From contig NZ_JBPSEH010000001.1 of the NCBI RefSeq assembly GCF_051488685.1, positions 496,001-560,000 on the forward strand: a DNA stretch of 64,000 nucleotides. Direction: 5' to 3'. Numbering within the stretch: the stretch's first letter is position 1; every line of letters starts with the position of its first letter. Positions 44,451 through 53,683 of the stretch are shown one piece after another. A program made the position numbers and the translations under genes. The notes under the pieces were generated by a model that ran no database searches, was not told the origin of the DNA, and saw only the letters and a list, made by a program, of their open reading frames with translations. Origin of the DNA: Melioribacter sp051488685 (lineage in GTDB: Bacteria > Bacteroidota > Ignavibacteria > Ignavibacteriales > Melioribacteraceae).

Positions 44451-45764
44451 ATGCTAACGAACCCGATCGAAATAATCAGGAAAAAGAGAGATGGCGGCAA
44501 GCTGTCGTATCAGGAAATTGATTTTATGGTTTCGAATTTTACCTCAGGTACAATTCCCGATTATCAATTTTCGGCTTTTTTAATGGCTGCATTTATTCGA
44601 GGACTCGATAAATTTGAGACTTCATATCTTACCGAATCGATGCTCAAAAGTGGAAGAATAATTGACCTCTCGACAATTGAAGGATCAAAAATAGATAAGC
44701 ACTCGACCGGGGGTGTTGGCGATAAAACTTCTTTAATACTTGCGCCAATTGCCGCAGCAGCCGGTATTAAAGTGCCAATGATAAGCGGCAGAGGATTGGG
44801 TCACACTGGTGGCACACTCGACAAACTCGAATCGATTCCCGGTTTTCGCACTGACTTGAATTTAGTAGAATATAAATCGGTATTGAAAAAATGTGGCGCC
44901 GTTATGATTGGTCAGACAGAAGAAATTGCCCCCGCCGATAAACTTATCTATGCGTTACGAGACGTTACCGCCACTGTTGAATCGATTCCATTTATTACCG
45001 CCAGCATTATGAGCAAAAAACTTGCCGAGGGCATTGAAGGACTTGTACTCGACGTAAAAACTGGTAGTGGCGCCTTTATGAAAAAACAATCAGACGCCGT
45101 CAAGCTTGCCACATCGCTTGCCAATACTGCAAAAACGTTCAACAAAAAAGTTATCGCTTTTATTACTGATATGAATCAACCACTCGGAAATTATATAGGA
45201 AACTGGCTCGAGGTCTACGAATCGCTCCTTATTCTCAGAAACAAAATTAAAAACGATTTATACGAGTTGAGCGTTACACTCGCTGGCGCCATGATCTATC
45301 TGGGCGGTAAATCGAAAGATATTTCATCGGGGAAAAAGATAGCCGAAGAAATGATTGAAAGCGGCAAAGCGTTTGAAAAATTTATTGAGATTACCAGACT
45401 TCAAGGCGGCGACGTTTCTTTCCTTTTAACACCTGAAAAATATCCGAAATCAAAATACCGGAGAGGAATTCATTCGAGCAAATCGGGATATGTCCAAGCA
45501 ATCGACACTTACAGAATCGGAATGACTTCCGTTTTGTTGGGCGCAGGCAGACTGAAAAAAGAAGACAAGATCGATCCAAAAGCCGGGATTATATTTTATC
45601 CTAAAATTGGTATGAAAATTAAAAGAGGCGGTCTTATTGCCGAAATCTTTACAGACAAAAGAAACGTTCTTGAAACCGCATCCGATTCCATAAAAAATTC
45701 AATCGAACTGAGCCCCTCAAAAACATCAATACCAAAGCTGATAAAGAAAAAAATTGAATTTTAA
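44451..45764 (+). CDS. deoA: Thymidine/pyrimidine-nucleoside phosphorylase
   Basis: From ATG 44451 the protein is 437 residues; a TTG two codons earlier is possible. It carries the family signature ISGRGLGHTGGTLDKLES at about residues 112-129, KHSTGGVGDKTSL (phosphate-binding, near 83-95), and VESIPFITASIMSKKLAEG. It cleaves pyrimidine nucleosides with phosphate to base plus (deoxy)ribose-1-phosphate. Pdp-type (uridine and thymidine) and DeoA-type activities cannot be separated by eye, so the symbol is tentative. It follows the sigma54 regulator by 7 nt, so may be co-transcribed, and converges on the MBOAT gene with only 5 nt between stops. Confidence 0.88.
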   Translation: MLTNPIEIIRKKRDGGKLSYQEIDFMVSNFTSGTIPDYQFSAFLMAAFIRGLDKFETSYLTESMLKSGRIIDLSTIEGSKIDKHSTGGVGDKTSLILAPIAAAAGIKVPMISGRGLGHTGGTLDKLESIPGFRTDLNLVEYKSVLKKCGAVMIGQTEEIAPADKLIYALRDVTATVESIPFITASIMSKKLAEGIEGLVLDVKTGSGAFMKKQSDAVKLATSLANTAKTFNKKVIAFITDMNQPLGNYIGNWLEVYESLLILRNKIKNDLYELSVTLAGAMIYLGGKSKDISSGKKIAEEMIESGKAFEKFIEITRLQGGDVSFLLTPEKYPKSKYRRGIHSSKSGYVQAIDTYRIGMTSVLLGAGRLKKEDKIDPKAGIIFYPKIGMKIKRGGLIAEIFTDKRNVLETASDSIKNSIELSPSKTSIPKLIKKKIEF

Positions 45765-45769
45765 TCCTT

Positions 45770-47269
45770 CTAAAACTGGAAATAGATAAACGGCTGTATA
45801 TCTGCAGATTTAAATTGTGCCGCCAACCAAATTGCAATCGTTAATATTAATATTTTCCCTACAAGCGGAAGTTTTGCAATTATAGTCGCGCTATAATCGA
45901 ATAATTTCGAGGGCAAAAAGTGGAACAAAAATCCGAGTACCATTAATCCGGTAATCAATGGCATCTTTTCGACAAACTGGAAGAAAACCTCGGCGTGGAA
46001 GAATTCCGATATTTGTGAAAGCATGTCGTAAACTGTCTGAATATCATAACTTCTGAATACAGCGAATGAGAGCGCAACCAGATGAAATGTGATTAATATC
46101 TGAAAAAATCGGAGGAACTTTGTATTCTCGATGCGAAGTAATTTCAAGATACGAGTTCTTGGTTTTTGAATAAGCAGCGAAAACGACATCATAAATCCGT
46201 GAAGAGCGCCCCAGTAGATAAAATTCCATCCTGCGCCGTGCCACAATCCACACAATAAAAACGTAACAAAAATTCCGATCATATTGCCGAAAACTCTTAG
46301 GTTACGATATTTCATTTGAATTGGCCTGAATAAATAATCGAGCAGCCATCGCGATAACGAGATATGCCAGCGGCGCCAGAAATCTGCTATGCTGGTTGCT
46401 TTAAAAGGATAATTGAAGTTCTCCATCAAACGGAATCCCATCAACAACGCTATGCCAATTGCCATATCTGAATAGCCTGAAAAGTCGCAATATATCTGCA
46501 GCGTGTAGCCGTAGATTGCCAGTAAATTTTCCAAACCTGTATATCGCAAAGGAAAATCGAATATTCGATCGACAAAATTAAGACTGATATAATCGGCAAT
46601 AACAACTTTTTTAATAAGTCCAATTGAAATGAGAAACAGAGCCAGTCCCAGCTCTTTCTTTGAGATAAACGGCTCTTTATTAATCTGTGGCAGAAAATCT
46701 GCAGCTCTGTCGATTGGCCCGGCAAGTAAATTTGGGAAGAAGAAAAGATATAATGCAAAATCCCTGAAACTGTTGGTCGGTTTTAGAGTATCGTAATAAA
46801 TATCGAACAGATATGTAAGCGCTTTGAAAGTATAGAATGAAATTCCAATTGGCAAAAATATATCGAGTGGTTCGATTACACCCGCTCCAATACCATTAAT
46901 AATATCAACTATAAAATTCGTATACTTGAAATAACTTAAAAGGCCAAGATTGACAAATAATGCAATAACGAGTATTAATTTCTTGTATGAAAAATTTTCT
47001 GTTGCCGAAATCCATTTGCCAAAATAAAAATTAACAACAGCCGACACCAGAAGTATCGAAGTATAATATCCCGCCGATTTATAATAGAAATAGATCGAAA
47101 AGAAAATAATAAGGCCAAGTCTGAACGAATTATTTTTAATAAATAGAGTATAGAGAGCCATGAAGAATGTAAAGAGAATGAGGAAGAGCGCAGTACTGAA
47201 AACAAGCGGGTCGTCGGGCTGGTATCTTAGCAATTCAATTAGTTTATTGAAATCGATAAAAGAAGTCAT
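45770..47269 (-). CDS. MBOAT family O-acyltransferase (AlgI/DltB-like)
   Basis: The 499-residue protein is polytopic with the MBOAT core: IYCDFSGYSDMAIGIALLMG, ADFWRRWHISLSRWLLDYLF, and the catalytic His344 in LLCGLWHGAGWNFIYWGALH. The start ATG lies 2 nt after the acyl carrier protein stop. Relatives AlgI and DltB pass acyl groups across the membrane to a periplasmic acceptor handled by an SGNH protein. Here it is the last gene of a cluster with an acyl-AMP ligase, a carrier protein and two SGNH proteins. The acyl donor is therefore probably the carrier protein (inference), and the acceptor a cell-surface polymer or secreted molecule. Confidence 0.92.
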   Translation of the reverse strand: MTSFIDFNKLIELLRYQPDDPLVFSTALFLILFTFFMALYTLFIKNNSFRLGLIIFFSIYFYYKSAGYYTSILLVSAVVNFYFGKWISATENFSYKKLILVIALFVNLGLLSYFKYTNFIVDIINGIGAGVIEPLDIFLPIGISFYTFKALTYLFDIYYDTLKPTNSFRDFALYLFFFPNLLAGPIDRAADFLPQINKEPFISKKELGLALFLISIGLIKKVVIADYISLNFVDRIFDFPLRYTGLENLLAIYGYTLQIYCDFSGYSDMAIGIALLMGFRLMENFNYPFKATSIADFWRRWHISLSRWLLDYLFRPIQMKYRNLRVFGNMIGIFVTFLLCGLWHGAGWNFIYWGALHGFMMSFSLLIQKPRTRILKLLRIENTKFLRFFQILITFHLVALSFAVFRSYDIQTVYDMLSQISEFFHAEVFFQFVEKMPLITGLMVLGFLFHFLPSKLFDYSATIIAKLPLVGKILILTIAIWLAAQFKSADIQPFIYFQF

Positions 47270-47271
47270 AG

Positions 47272-47508
47272 CTATTGCTTGTTTAATTTAGAATCGAGAA
47301 GTTTTTGTAAATCGCCAACACATTTAAGGCGTAACAATTCATAGCTCTTAAATTTTACTTTGAAATGCTCTTCAATTACTAGTATGATATTAATATGGTT
47401 AAGCGAATCCCAGCCTGGTACTTCTGGAGCCGTGGTTTCGTCTTTAATATCGAAGTCATCCAGATTGAGTTGTTTTAATATTACCTGTTTTAATTCTGGA
47501 GAAATCAT
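47272..47508 (-). CDS. Acyl carrier protein
   Basis: The 78-residue protein has the phosphopantetheine site S35 in VPGWDSLNHINIILVIEEHF (the usual D-S-L is intact), and the fold's four-helix length. It diverges from housekeeping AcpP (GWDSLNH rather than GADSLDT) and resembles the carriers of Dlt- or FAAL-type systems. It is packed between the acyl-AMP ligase (1-nt gap) and the MBOAT gene (2-nt gap), so it most likely takes an acyl group from the ligase and gives it to the MBOAT enzyme. A phosphopantetheinyl transferase must act on it from elsewhere. Confidence 0.9.
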   Translation of the reverse strand: MISPELKQVILKQLNLDDFDIKDETTAPEVPGWDSLNHINIILVIEEHFKVKFKSYELLRLKCVGDLQKLLDSKLNKQ

Positions 47509-47509
47509 T

Positions 47510-49237
47510 TTATCTGCTCCATACTTGTGGATCTTTATTTTCGATTAATCTCTCTTTGTTGGTTTTTCTGCTCGGTTTACCCGAAGAGCTTTTGATGAGC
47601 CATCTTGGTGGCACAAGATAAACTTTATGAATGCCAACGTCGATACTCATTCCCGCTTTGAGGATTGCAAGTCGGAGATTGTTTTTTTCTTCTTCTGTTT
47701 GGGCTTTTGTTTCGGCCACAACACTTATAAACTCAGTCCCCATTTCCGGGTCTTCCTCCCCGAATGCAATTACCCTTCCGGGAATTACACCTTCCACCTG
47801 ATTGACTGCATCTTCAATATCTTCAGGATAGATATTTTTTCCCGCTACGATTATAATATCTTTTTTTCTGCCAATGATAAAAAATTCATCCTCGTATTTG
47901 AATCCGTAATCGCCGGTGAAGTACCAACCATTTTCAACGACCTCTGCAGTTTTTTCGGGATAGTTACGATATCCATCGAACATCGAAACAGATTTAACGG
48001 CAACCTCTCCTACAATGCCATCTGGTAGCTCCTTTCGATTGTCGTCTACAATCTTTGCATCGCATGCTTCTATCAGTCTCCCGGAAGAAACGCAAATTCT
48101 AATTGAAGAATTTCCATCGGCTAATTTTACTCTTCCCTGAGCAAGTTCGTCTCTGTCTGCTTTGACTTCTTTAATTGGCTTGCCGAGATCGGTCACAGTA
48201 ACGGCAAGGGTAGTTTCAGCCATAGCGTACATTCCAGCGAGCGAAAGCGGATTGAGATTATACTTTTTAAAACGCTCTATAAACTTAACATGACTTTCGT
48301 GACGTATTGGCTCAGCGCAATTAACAACGGCGCGTAAACTTGAAAGATCAATTCCTTCAAGTTCTTCCTCGTCGATTTTTTCGGCAAGTACATTGTAAGC
48401 AAAATTTGGCATGTACGTCATAGTGGCTCTTTCTTTTGTAGCGGCTTCAAGTTGTAAAATGGGAGCCAGTACCCACTCGAATGGATCGATTTGTATGGTT
48501 GTAATTCCATAAGCCAGTGGGATATGAAATGCGGCAATCAGTCCAAGATCGTGATACAAAGGCAGCCAGCTTACAACTTTATCATTCCGATTCATACCGA
48601 GCCGTTCGCCCAGATATTTTACATGATAAAGGAGTGCCTTGTGCGAAAGGACAACCGGCTTTTGGAGTCCTGTTGTGCCCGAGGAATGTTGCAAAAAAGC
48701 TTCATCTTCGAATTTAATTTCGTCAGCCTCTCGTTCAATTTCGTCATTCAATCCAGAATCGAATTCCGATTCCAGATCCCAGTCAAGTGGAAAGAAGATA
48801 TTCTTTATTGTACTTCCCTGCTTATCGATTAAAGGTCTGATAAGTGGGTCGAGTTCTTTTTCTGTCAGAACATAATCGAGCCCGGAACGTTGCGACATTC
48901 CTTCCAATCCCTGACGGAATTTGTCGGGATGAAGTCTCGGATTCGGATAGGCAAGAATTGCTGGCAGTGCTCCAAGTCGAATTATCGAGAAATAGAGCGG
49001 ATATAAAAGTTTATTATGACGGATTATTATTGAACATACTTCACCCTTTTTGATACCATGTTTTTTCAAAACTACGGAAAATTTTTCGGCTGTATCAATT
49101 AATTTTTTGTATGTCCATCTATATGGTTCTTCGCCGGCAAGCCAGTGAACTACAGCTTCCTTGTCGGGATATTTTTCGGCGTTAAGTTTCCACCTCTTCC
49201 ATAGAGTATTGGCTTCTTCGATGTTGAATTTTTCCAT
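47510..49237 (-). CDS. Fatty-acyl-AMP ligase-like adenylating enzyme
   Basis: From ATG 49237 the protein is 575 residues; the adjacent ATG at 49240 overlaps the upstream stop and sits too close to GAGGAA. Motifs: LQHSSGTTGLQKPVVLSHKA near residue 190, SWLPLYHDLGLIAAFHIPLA near 235 (strongly reminiscent of FAAL/FadD32 proteins, which make acyl-AMP and load a carrier instead of CoA), AMAETTLAVTV near 350, TGDYGFKYEDEFFIIGRKKD near 450 and GKNIYPEDIE. It should activate a carboxylic acid and load the adjacent acyl carrier protein. Substrate unknown. Its start overlaps the SGNH gene end. Confidence 0.85.
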   Translation of the reverse strand: MEKFNIEEANTLWKRWKLNAEKYPDKEAVVHWLAGEEPYRWTYKKLIDTAEKFSVVLKKHGIKKGEVCSIIIRHNKLLYPLYFSIIRLGALPAILAYPNPRLHPDKFRQGLEGMSQRSGLDYVLTEKELDPLIRPLIDKQGSTIKNIFFPLDWDLESEFDSGLNDEIEREADEIKFEDEAFLQHSSGTTGLQKPVVLSHKALLYHVKYLGERLGMNRNDKVVSWLPLYHDLGLIAAFHIPLAYGITTIQIDPFEWVLAPILQLEAATKERATMTYMPNFAYNVLAEKIDEEELEGIDLSSLRAVVNCAEPIRHESHVKFIERFKKYNLNPLSLAGMYAMAETTLAVTVTDLGKPIKEVKADRDELAQGRVKLADGNSSIRICVSSGRLIEACDAKIVDDNRKELPDGIVGEVAVKSVSMFDGYRNYPEKTAEVVENGWYFTGDYGFKYEDEFFIIGRKKDIIIVAGKNIYPEDIEDAVNQVEGVIPGRVIAFGEEDPEMGTEFISVVAETKAQTEEEKNNLRLAILKAGMSIDVGIHKVYLVPPRWLIKSSSGKPSRKTNKERLIENKDPQVWSR

Positions 49238-50625
49238 CATTTCCTCTTGTTAAATTCGTCGAGGAGAGATTCAACAAAAAGTTCAGCAATTCTTTCGGCG
49301 CCCTGATTATTGAAGTGAATGTAATCGCGCGATGCCATAGGAGGATTTGCAGTCACCCAGTTGTGCATTGAATTTTTACCACCCATCGCTTCAAACAAAC
49401 TCCATAATGCCACTCCGTTATTCTGCGCTATCTTTTTCTGAACTTCGAGTAGCTTAAATACAGCCGGGTCGGTTTCAAATTTAGTCCCGACTTTGCGGGC
49501 TTTGTCGTGAACACTTATCATTATAATGCTTGTTTCGGGAAACGCCTCTTTAAGACTCTTAATAACCTTTCCCATCTCTCTTTCGTACCAGCTGTAATCT
49601 GTCATTCGGGAACCCAGTATATTCAATCCGAATTCGAGAATAATAAGTTTGTAATTGAGATATTTCGAAAATTCTTTGAGTATCGAAGGATTGATTTGTG
49701 CAATATCAACACCTGAATTTCCTCTTAGTGGAAAATTATCGATATAAATTCCGGGTGTGTTTTCAAGACTGACTCCATAAAAATGTGCCTGTTCTTTTTG
49801 AGGAAATTCAATGCGAACCGATTTAACAATTTTGCCGGCGTCAAGAACAAGTTCCTTAATTCCTGAACCCGGATTCAGACTTACTGACTTTTTGGAAGCG
49901 TTATCGAAAGAATAGTAGATATCCGAACTTTTAGCATTAGAATAAAAAATTCTGACTCTGGAAAAACCTTTAAGCGACTTTCTCAATCTGCTGACTTCAT
50001 ATTCCACCCAGGCGTTCCCTTGTGGAATAAACACCTCGCCGCTTATTCCGAGCTTCAACGATTTGGGGTTACTTGTGTAGACAGACGCAATTTCCCAGTT
50101 ATCGGAAAATGAATGTCTGGTAGTTGTACGAAATGCAACATCCTGTGAAACTATTCCGAGCCAGCCCACGGCGTCGCCGCCGAATTTCTTTTGCAATTGC
50201 TCTCTGATATCGGCAGTTATCAAATCGCCTTCAATCACAGAATCGCCATAATGTGCAATTCGGAACGGTTTCGTTTTAGCTGTGGAAAGTGCGTCAAAAA
50301 AATATTTTAGCTGCTCTGTGTTGCCGTAGAATCCCGTCTTCTGTCCCTGATAGAGATAATTTTCGCCGTAACTGTTGGATGATAAAAACTCAATCGCACT
50401 GGAAAAATCGAATCCAGCGAAAACTACACCGGGTTTGATTGCGACGGTCGTATTTTTCGATAAATCTTCTTCGGAACTGTCGGGTTTAATATCGATAAAG
50501 AAATCGACATTGCGAAATGTAAAACCTGCAATTGTATATTCATAATTTACAAACGAAAGGAGGTACAAAAGCAACAACGTACCGACAAGAATAATTGTTG
50601 GTTGCTTTATATAATTTTTTTCCAT
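49237..50625 (-). CDS. Membrane-anchored SGNH/GDSL hydrolase-type protein (AlgX/DltD-like partner)
   Basis: From ATG 50625 (site AAGGGTG) the protein is 462 residues; the open frame to 50751 runs back into the neighbouring gene and is not used. One N-terminal membrane helix (PTIILVGTLLLLYLLSFVNY) places the rest outside. SGNH blocks: YGDSVIEGD (nucleophile Ser), ILEFGLNILG (Asn block III), SRDYIHFNNQGAERIAEL (Asp and His, block V). It has a long beta-rich insertion between blocks I and III. Such proteins pass acyl groups onto polymers or remove them, with an MBOAT partner. Cluster context fits this. Confidence 0.83.
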   Translation of the reverse strand: MEKNYIKQPTIILVGTLLLLYLLSFVNYEYTIAGFTFRNVDFFIDIKPDSSEEDLSKNTTVAIKPGVVFAGFDFSSAIEFLSSNSYGENYLYQGQKTGFYGNTEQLKYFFDALSTAKTKPFRIAHYGDSVIEGDLITADIREQLQKKFGGDAVGWLGIVSQDVAFRTTTRHSFSDNWEIASVYTSNPKSLKLGISGEVFIPQGNAWVEYEVSRLRKSLKGFSRVRIFYSNAKSSDIYYSFDNASKKSVSLNPGSGIKELVLDAGKIVKSVRIEFPQKEQAHFYGVSLENTPGIYIDNFPLRGNSGVDIAQINPSILKEFSKYLNYKLIILEFGLNILGSRMTDYSWYEREMGKVIKSLKEAFPETSIIMISVHDKARKVGTKFETDPAVFKLLEVQKKIAQNNGVALWSLFEAMGGKNSMHNWVTANPPMASRDYIHFNNQGAERIAELFVESLLDEFNKRK

Positions 50626-50635
50626 TTTGCACCCT

Positions 50636-51337
50636 TCATAATTTATATTTTGATAAAATCTTTTCGATTTCATTTGCCCAGATTTTATATCCTTCTGCGT
50701 TATAATGCAGACCGTCCCAGGTATATTTTTCGTCAATAAAACCCTCGGCATTTGACATAAGTTCGTTCAAATCAATATAATCGATGTTATTTCGGAGAGC
50801 ATAATTTTTTAGCATCTTATTCAATTTATCGATTTCGCGATTTCTTCCTGCGTTAACTTCCGGCGAACCGCCCCAGTCTTTGGCATAATTCTTTGCAGCG
50901 TATGTTACAGATGTAATCACGGGAATAATATTTTTTGATTGAAGTCTGGAAATGATTTTTAAATAATTAAAATAGATTTCGTCAACGGGCGTCCAGTTAT
51001 AGATATCGTTAATACCACCCATAATAAATACAATTTTGGGTCTCAACTTAATAATATCGTCGAGACGTTCCAAAAAGCCAGGCAATATATCTGAGGGTAT
51101 TCCCCTTCCGACGGCATTGCACCTGCCAAGTAGTTCGCTCCAATCGACTCCAGCAGTAAGAGAATTCCCCAAAAAAACAATATCAGCCTGTTTTGTTTTA
51201 TAAATATTGAACAGGGAATTCATTTTTTCGTAGTTAGGATTTTTCTTGAACTGAGGAGAGAAATTGCTCTGTCCGCAAATGACGGTAGCAGAAGATAACA
51301 TGAGAGTCAATATTCCACTTAAAAATAATTTTTTCAA
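50636..51337 (-). CDS. Secreted SGNH/GDSL hydrolase
   Basis: The 233-residue protein has a signal peptide (MKKLFLSGILTLMLSSATVI) and a compact GDSL/SGNH fold: block I IVFLGNSLTAGVDWSELLGR (nucleophile Ser in GNS), block II CNAVGRGIPSD (Gly), block III IMGGINDIYNW (Asn), block V YTWDGLHYNAEGYKIWANEI (Asp and His). It resembles acetylhydrolases of the PAF-AH/TesA type. It is followed after 10 nt by the larger SGNH protein, so the cluster encodes both a secreted esterase and an anchored one. Substrate unknown. Confidence 0.85.
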   Translation of the reverse strand: MKKLFLSGILTLMLSSATVICGQSNFSPQFKKNPNYEKMNSLFNIYKTKQADIVFLGNSLTAGVDWSELLGRCNAVGRGIPSDILPGFLERLDDIIKLRPKIVFIMGGINDIYNWTPVDEIYFNYLKIISRLQSKNIIPVITSVTYAAKNYAKDWGGSPEVNAGRNREIDKLNKMLKNYALRNNIDYIDLNELMSNAEGFIDEKYTWDGLHYNAEGYKIWANEIEKILSKYKL

Positions 51338-51346
51338 AATCGCCCT

Positions 51347-52954
51347 TTATTCTGAACTATTGCCCAACTGCTTTTCGAATTCCGAGATTCTGGTTTTCAA
51401 ACTTTTTTCCAGTGCAATTAATTCCGATACTCTGGCTGTATACTCTTCTTTTTTCAATTCGATTTCCGATGCCTCTTGCTTCATTAGTTTATAGTCGTTT
51501 TTCAGTTGTTCATAATAATTTTCAAGTTCTTCTAATTTCGTACGGGCTTCATTGAGTTCCTGCGACAATCTATATTTTGTTTCGTCAAGCGAAGAATATT
51601 CCTGGCTCGATTGTTTGAGCAGGTTCTTTATCTCTTTTTCCACCGACATTTTTTGTTCTTCGAGAATTTTTGTTTCCGATTTAAGAGATTCGATCCTGCT
51701 TTTCATTTCGGAATATTCCGTCTTAATATTATTGAGTCTGTTATTCAATTCATATTCTTCGTTTCTCAAGTTGCGATTAGATTCTTCAAGAATTTGTTTT
51801 TCTTTTTCGAGCACTTTGACAATGCCTTCATATTCTGCAATTGTCGATTTTTTTTCGAGCAGCAATTTTTCCTTTGTCGATATCTCCTTTTCTTTATCCA
51901 GAATATCCTGTTTCAGGGAGTTCAATTCTTCGTTAAATTTAGAGAGCGTTTGTGTTACTTTATTCTCTAAGTTCAAAGCATGTTCTTCCAGCTCAAATTT
52001 CTTCTTTTCATATTCCTCGAGCGATTTTTTTTGCTTGTCTATAATTTCGAACAAGGCTTCGTTTTCCTTTTTAAGCTGAAGAATTCCTTCCTGTAGATGC
52101 CTTTTTACATTTTCGAGTCTATTGATTTCGTTTAACAGATTCTGCTTATCTCTTTCTTTTGATGATATTTCTTCTTTGATTTCGGTCAACTTTTTATTTT
52201 CGGCTTCAATATTGAAATTCAATTCAGCCAGTACATTTTTGTTCTTTCTAATTTCCTCAACTATTTCATCCCTGCTGAACAAAAATTCAGAAAAGATCTG
52301 TTCCTTTTCTTGCAGTTGGGTGAGAACTACATTTAGCGATTTTTCGAGATTTGTCTTGATCTCTTCACTCAATGAAATCTGTTCTTCAAGTTTGGCAAGT
52401 AGTTTTTTCTTTTGATTTTCTTCTTCTTTCAGTAGTTCTATTTTTTTTTCGATGTCTGTGGAAGCTTCTTTAAGTTCCTCCGGAACGTCCTCGTTTTTTG
52501 TTTCGGCAAACATCTTATCCTGAAGCTCTAAAAATTCCGATTCAAGTTTTACGTAAGCCTGGTTCAATTCATCGTACTTTTTATTTATTTCTTCGAGTTC
52601 TTGTTCTTTTTTCTTCAACAATTTCGCCGATTCATCCGGCGAAGATACAATATCGGAGACTTCCTGTTCGTACAAAATTCTTTTTTCTTCGAGCTCGGCA
52701 AGTTCTGTTTTTATTTTTTGGAGCATTTCATTTTTTGTCTGGAGTTCGTAATTCAGCGATTCAACTAAGGAGGAGAGCTCTTCGTTACGTTTGGTAAGTT
52801 CTTTGAATTCCTTTTCCGCTTCTGCAATTTTTCTTTCGACGTTATTTATACTTGAATGTTTTTGAACAAAAGCATGAAGAGTGTTTTTCAATTCGTCGTT
52901 TTCATCGCGCAATCTGTTCAATTCTTCTCTCATCCCTCGGGAAAAAAGCCCCAT
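51347..52954 (-). CDS. Long coiled-coil protein
   Basis: The 535-residue protein is Glu/Lys/Leu/Ser-rich with heptads from about residue 10 to the end (LRDENDELKNTLHAFVQKHS; EELSSLVESLNYELQTKNEM; MKSRIESLKSETKILEEQKM). There is no signal peptide, membrane helix or enzymatic motif. Similar architecture occurs in cytoskeletal (crescentin-like) and SMC-like rod proteins, but composition alone makes such similarity unreliable. It ends 10 nt before the secreted SGNH gene on the same strand, so it may be co-transcribed with the acyl-transfer cluster. Confidence 0.7.
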   Translation of the reverse strand: MGLFSRGMREELNRLRDENDELKNTLHAFVQKHSSINNVERKIAEAEKEFKELTKRNEELSSLVESLNYELQTKNEMLQKIKTELAELEEKRILYEQEVSDIVSSPDESAKLLKKKEQELEEINKKYDELNQAYVKLESEFLELQDKMFAETKNEDVPEELKEASTDIEKKIELLKEEENQKKKLLAKLEEQISLSEEIKTNLEKSLNVVLTQLQEKEQIFSEFLFSRDEIVEEIRKNKNVLAELNFNIEAENKKLTEIKEEISSKERDKQNLLNEINRLENVKRHLQEGILQLKKENEALFEIIDKQKKSLEEYEKKKFELEEHALNLENKVTQTLSKFNEELNSLKQDILDKEKEISTKEKLLLEKKSTIAEYEGIVKVLEKEKQILEESNRNLRNEEYELNNRLNNIKTEYSEMKSRIESLKSETKILEEQKMSVEKEIKNLLKQSSQEYSSLDETKYRLSQELNEARTKLEELENYYEQLKNDYKLMKQEASEIELKKEEYTARVSELIALEKSLKTRISEFEKQLGNSSE

Positions 52955-53051
52955 AGGAATTATCTCCTTGATTGGTATGGTGTATAAATGATGCGATAAA
53001 AATAATAAACTTTGAGAAAAGTTACTCTATTTAAAATCTGCTTGCCCAAAA

Positions 53052-53438
53052 TTAATCGCTTTCGGCAATATCTACCGTCCTCAACGAAAGTAGATAAGTA
53101 ATTACTCCAATTGCAACTATAGTCAGTACAACACGAAGAAACAGGCTCGACGTAAAAAAGATCGTCGAGCTTCCAATAGTTACTATAACCATCCCAATTG
53201 CAATAATTTTGGACTTTCGCGGTATTCCTCTGTGTTCCATGTAATTCTTTATAATCTTTCCAAATTTTGGGTGATTAATCAACCAGTTATAAAATTTCTC
53301 CGAGCTGCGGGCAAAGGATGCCGCCGCAAGAATGAAAAATATAGTCGTGGGCATCAACGGCAAAAAAATACCTACTATACCAAGTCCCACAAATATCCAA
53401 CCAGCTACAATCAATATTTTTTTATAAATGTTTTTCAT
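53052..53438 (-). CDS. DUF454 / YbaN-family inner membrane protein
   Basis: From ATG 53438 the protein is 128 residues (MKNIYKKILIVAGWIFVGLG); the frame to 53477 adds 13 unlikely residues. The pattern GIVGIFLPLMPTTIFFILAA, SFARSSEKFYNWLINHPKFG and YMEHRGIPRKSKIIAIG is the full DUF454 signature. Three to four membrane helices. Function unknown in the family. Confidence 0.88.
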   Translation of the reverse strand: MKNIYKKILIVAGWIFVGLGIVGIFLPLMPTTIFFILAAASFARSSEKFYNWLINHPKFGKIIKNYMEHRGIPRKSKIIAIGMVIVTIGSSTIFFTSSLFLRVVLTIVAIGVITYLLSLRTVDIAESD

Positions 53439-53506
53439 TTCTATTGAAATAAAGATTACGAATAACTTATGTGACAAATATAAGAAAAAGGGAAGAGGGA
53501 ATAGAT

Positions 53507-53560
53507 ATTAGGGGTTAGGGATTAGATATTAGGGATTAGGGATTGGGGGTTAGATATGGG
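53507..53560. repeat. G-rich TTAGGG-like repeat tract
   Basis: A run of GGGTTAGGGATTAG, ATATTAGGGATTAGGGATTG and GGGGTTAG units with several G3-G5 runs spaced by 3-8 nt, in the intergenic space between the DUF454 gene and rfbA. It meets the usual G-quadruplex spacing rule on the + strand. Confidence 0.7.
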
Positions 53561-53683
53561 GATGAGGGAAATGAAGTTTTAGTTGTGTGGTGAGGTAGTT
53601 CTGGAAAGATGGTGTAGATTGAGCTGTAGATTAATAAAAACAAATTTTCAAATTTGTGGATACATTTTTAATGGCAATAAGTT

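Noticed and set aside
50626..50751. N-terminal extension of the larger SGNH protein
   Set aside because: It lies within the end of the upstream SGNH gene; the ATG at 50625 has a good ribosome site and begins the membrane anchor.
51552..52797. Long Ser/Phe-rich + strand open frames (up to 175 codons) opposite the coiled-coil gene
   Set aside because: Artefact of the Glu/Lys-rich codons read in reverse (GAA/AAA become TTC/TTT).
53507..53560. Telomere or linear chromosome end suggested by TTAGGG units
   Set aside because: The tract is short, imperfect and internal between ordinary genes.
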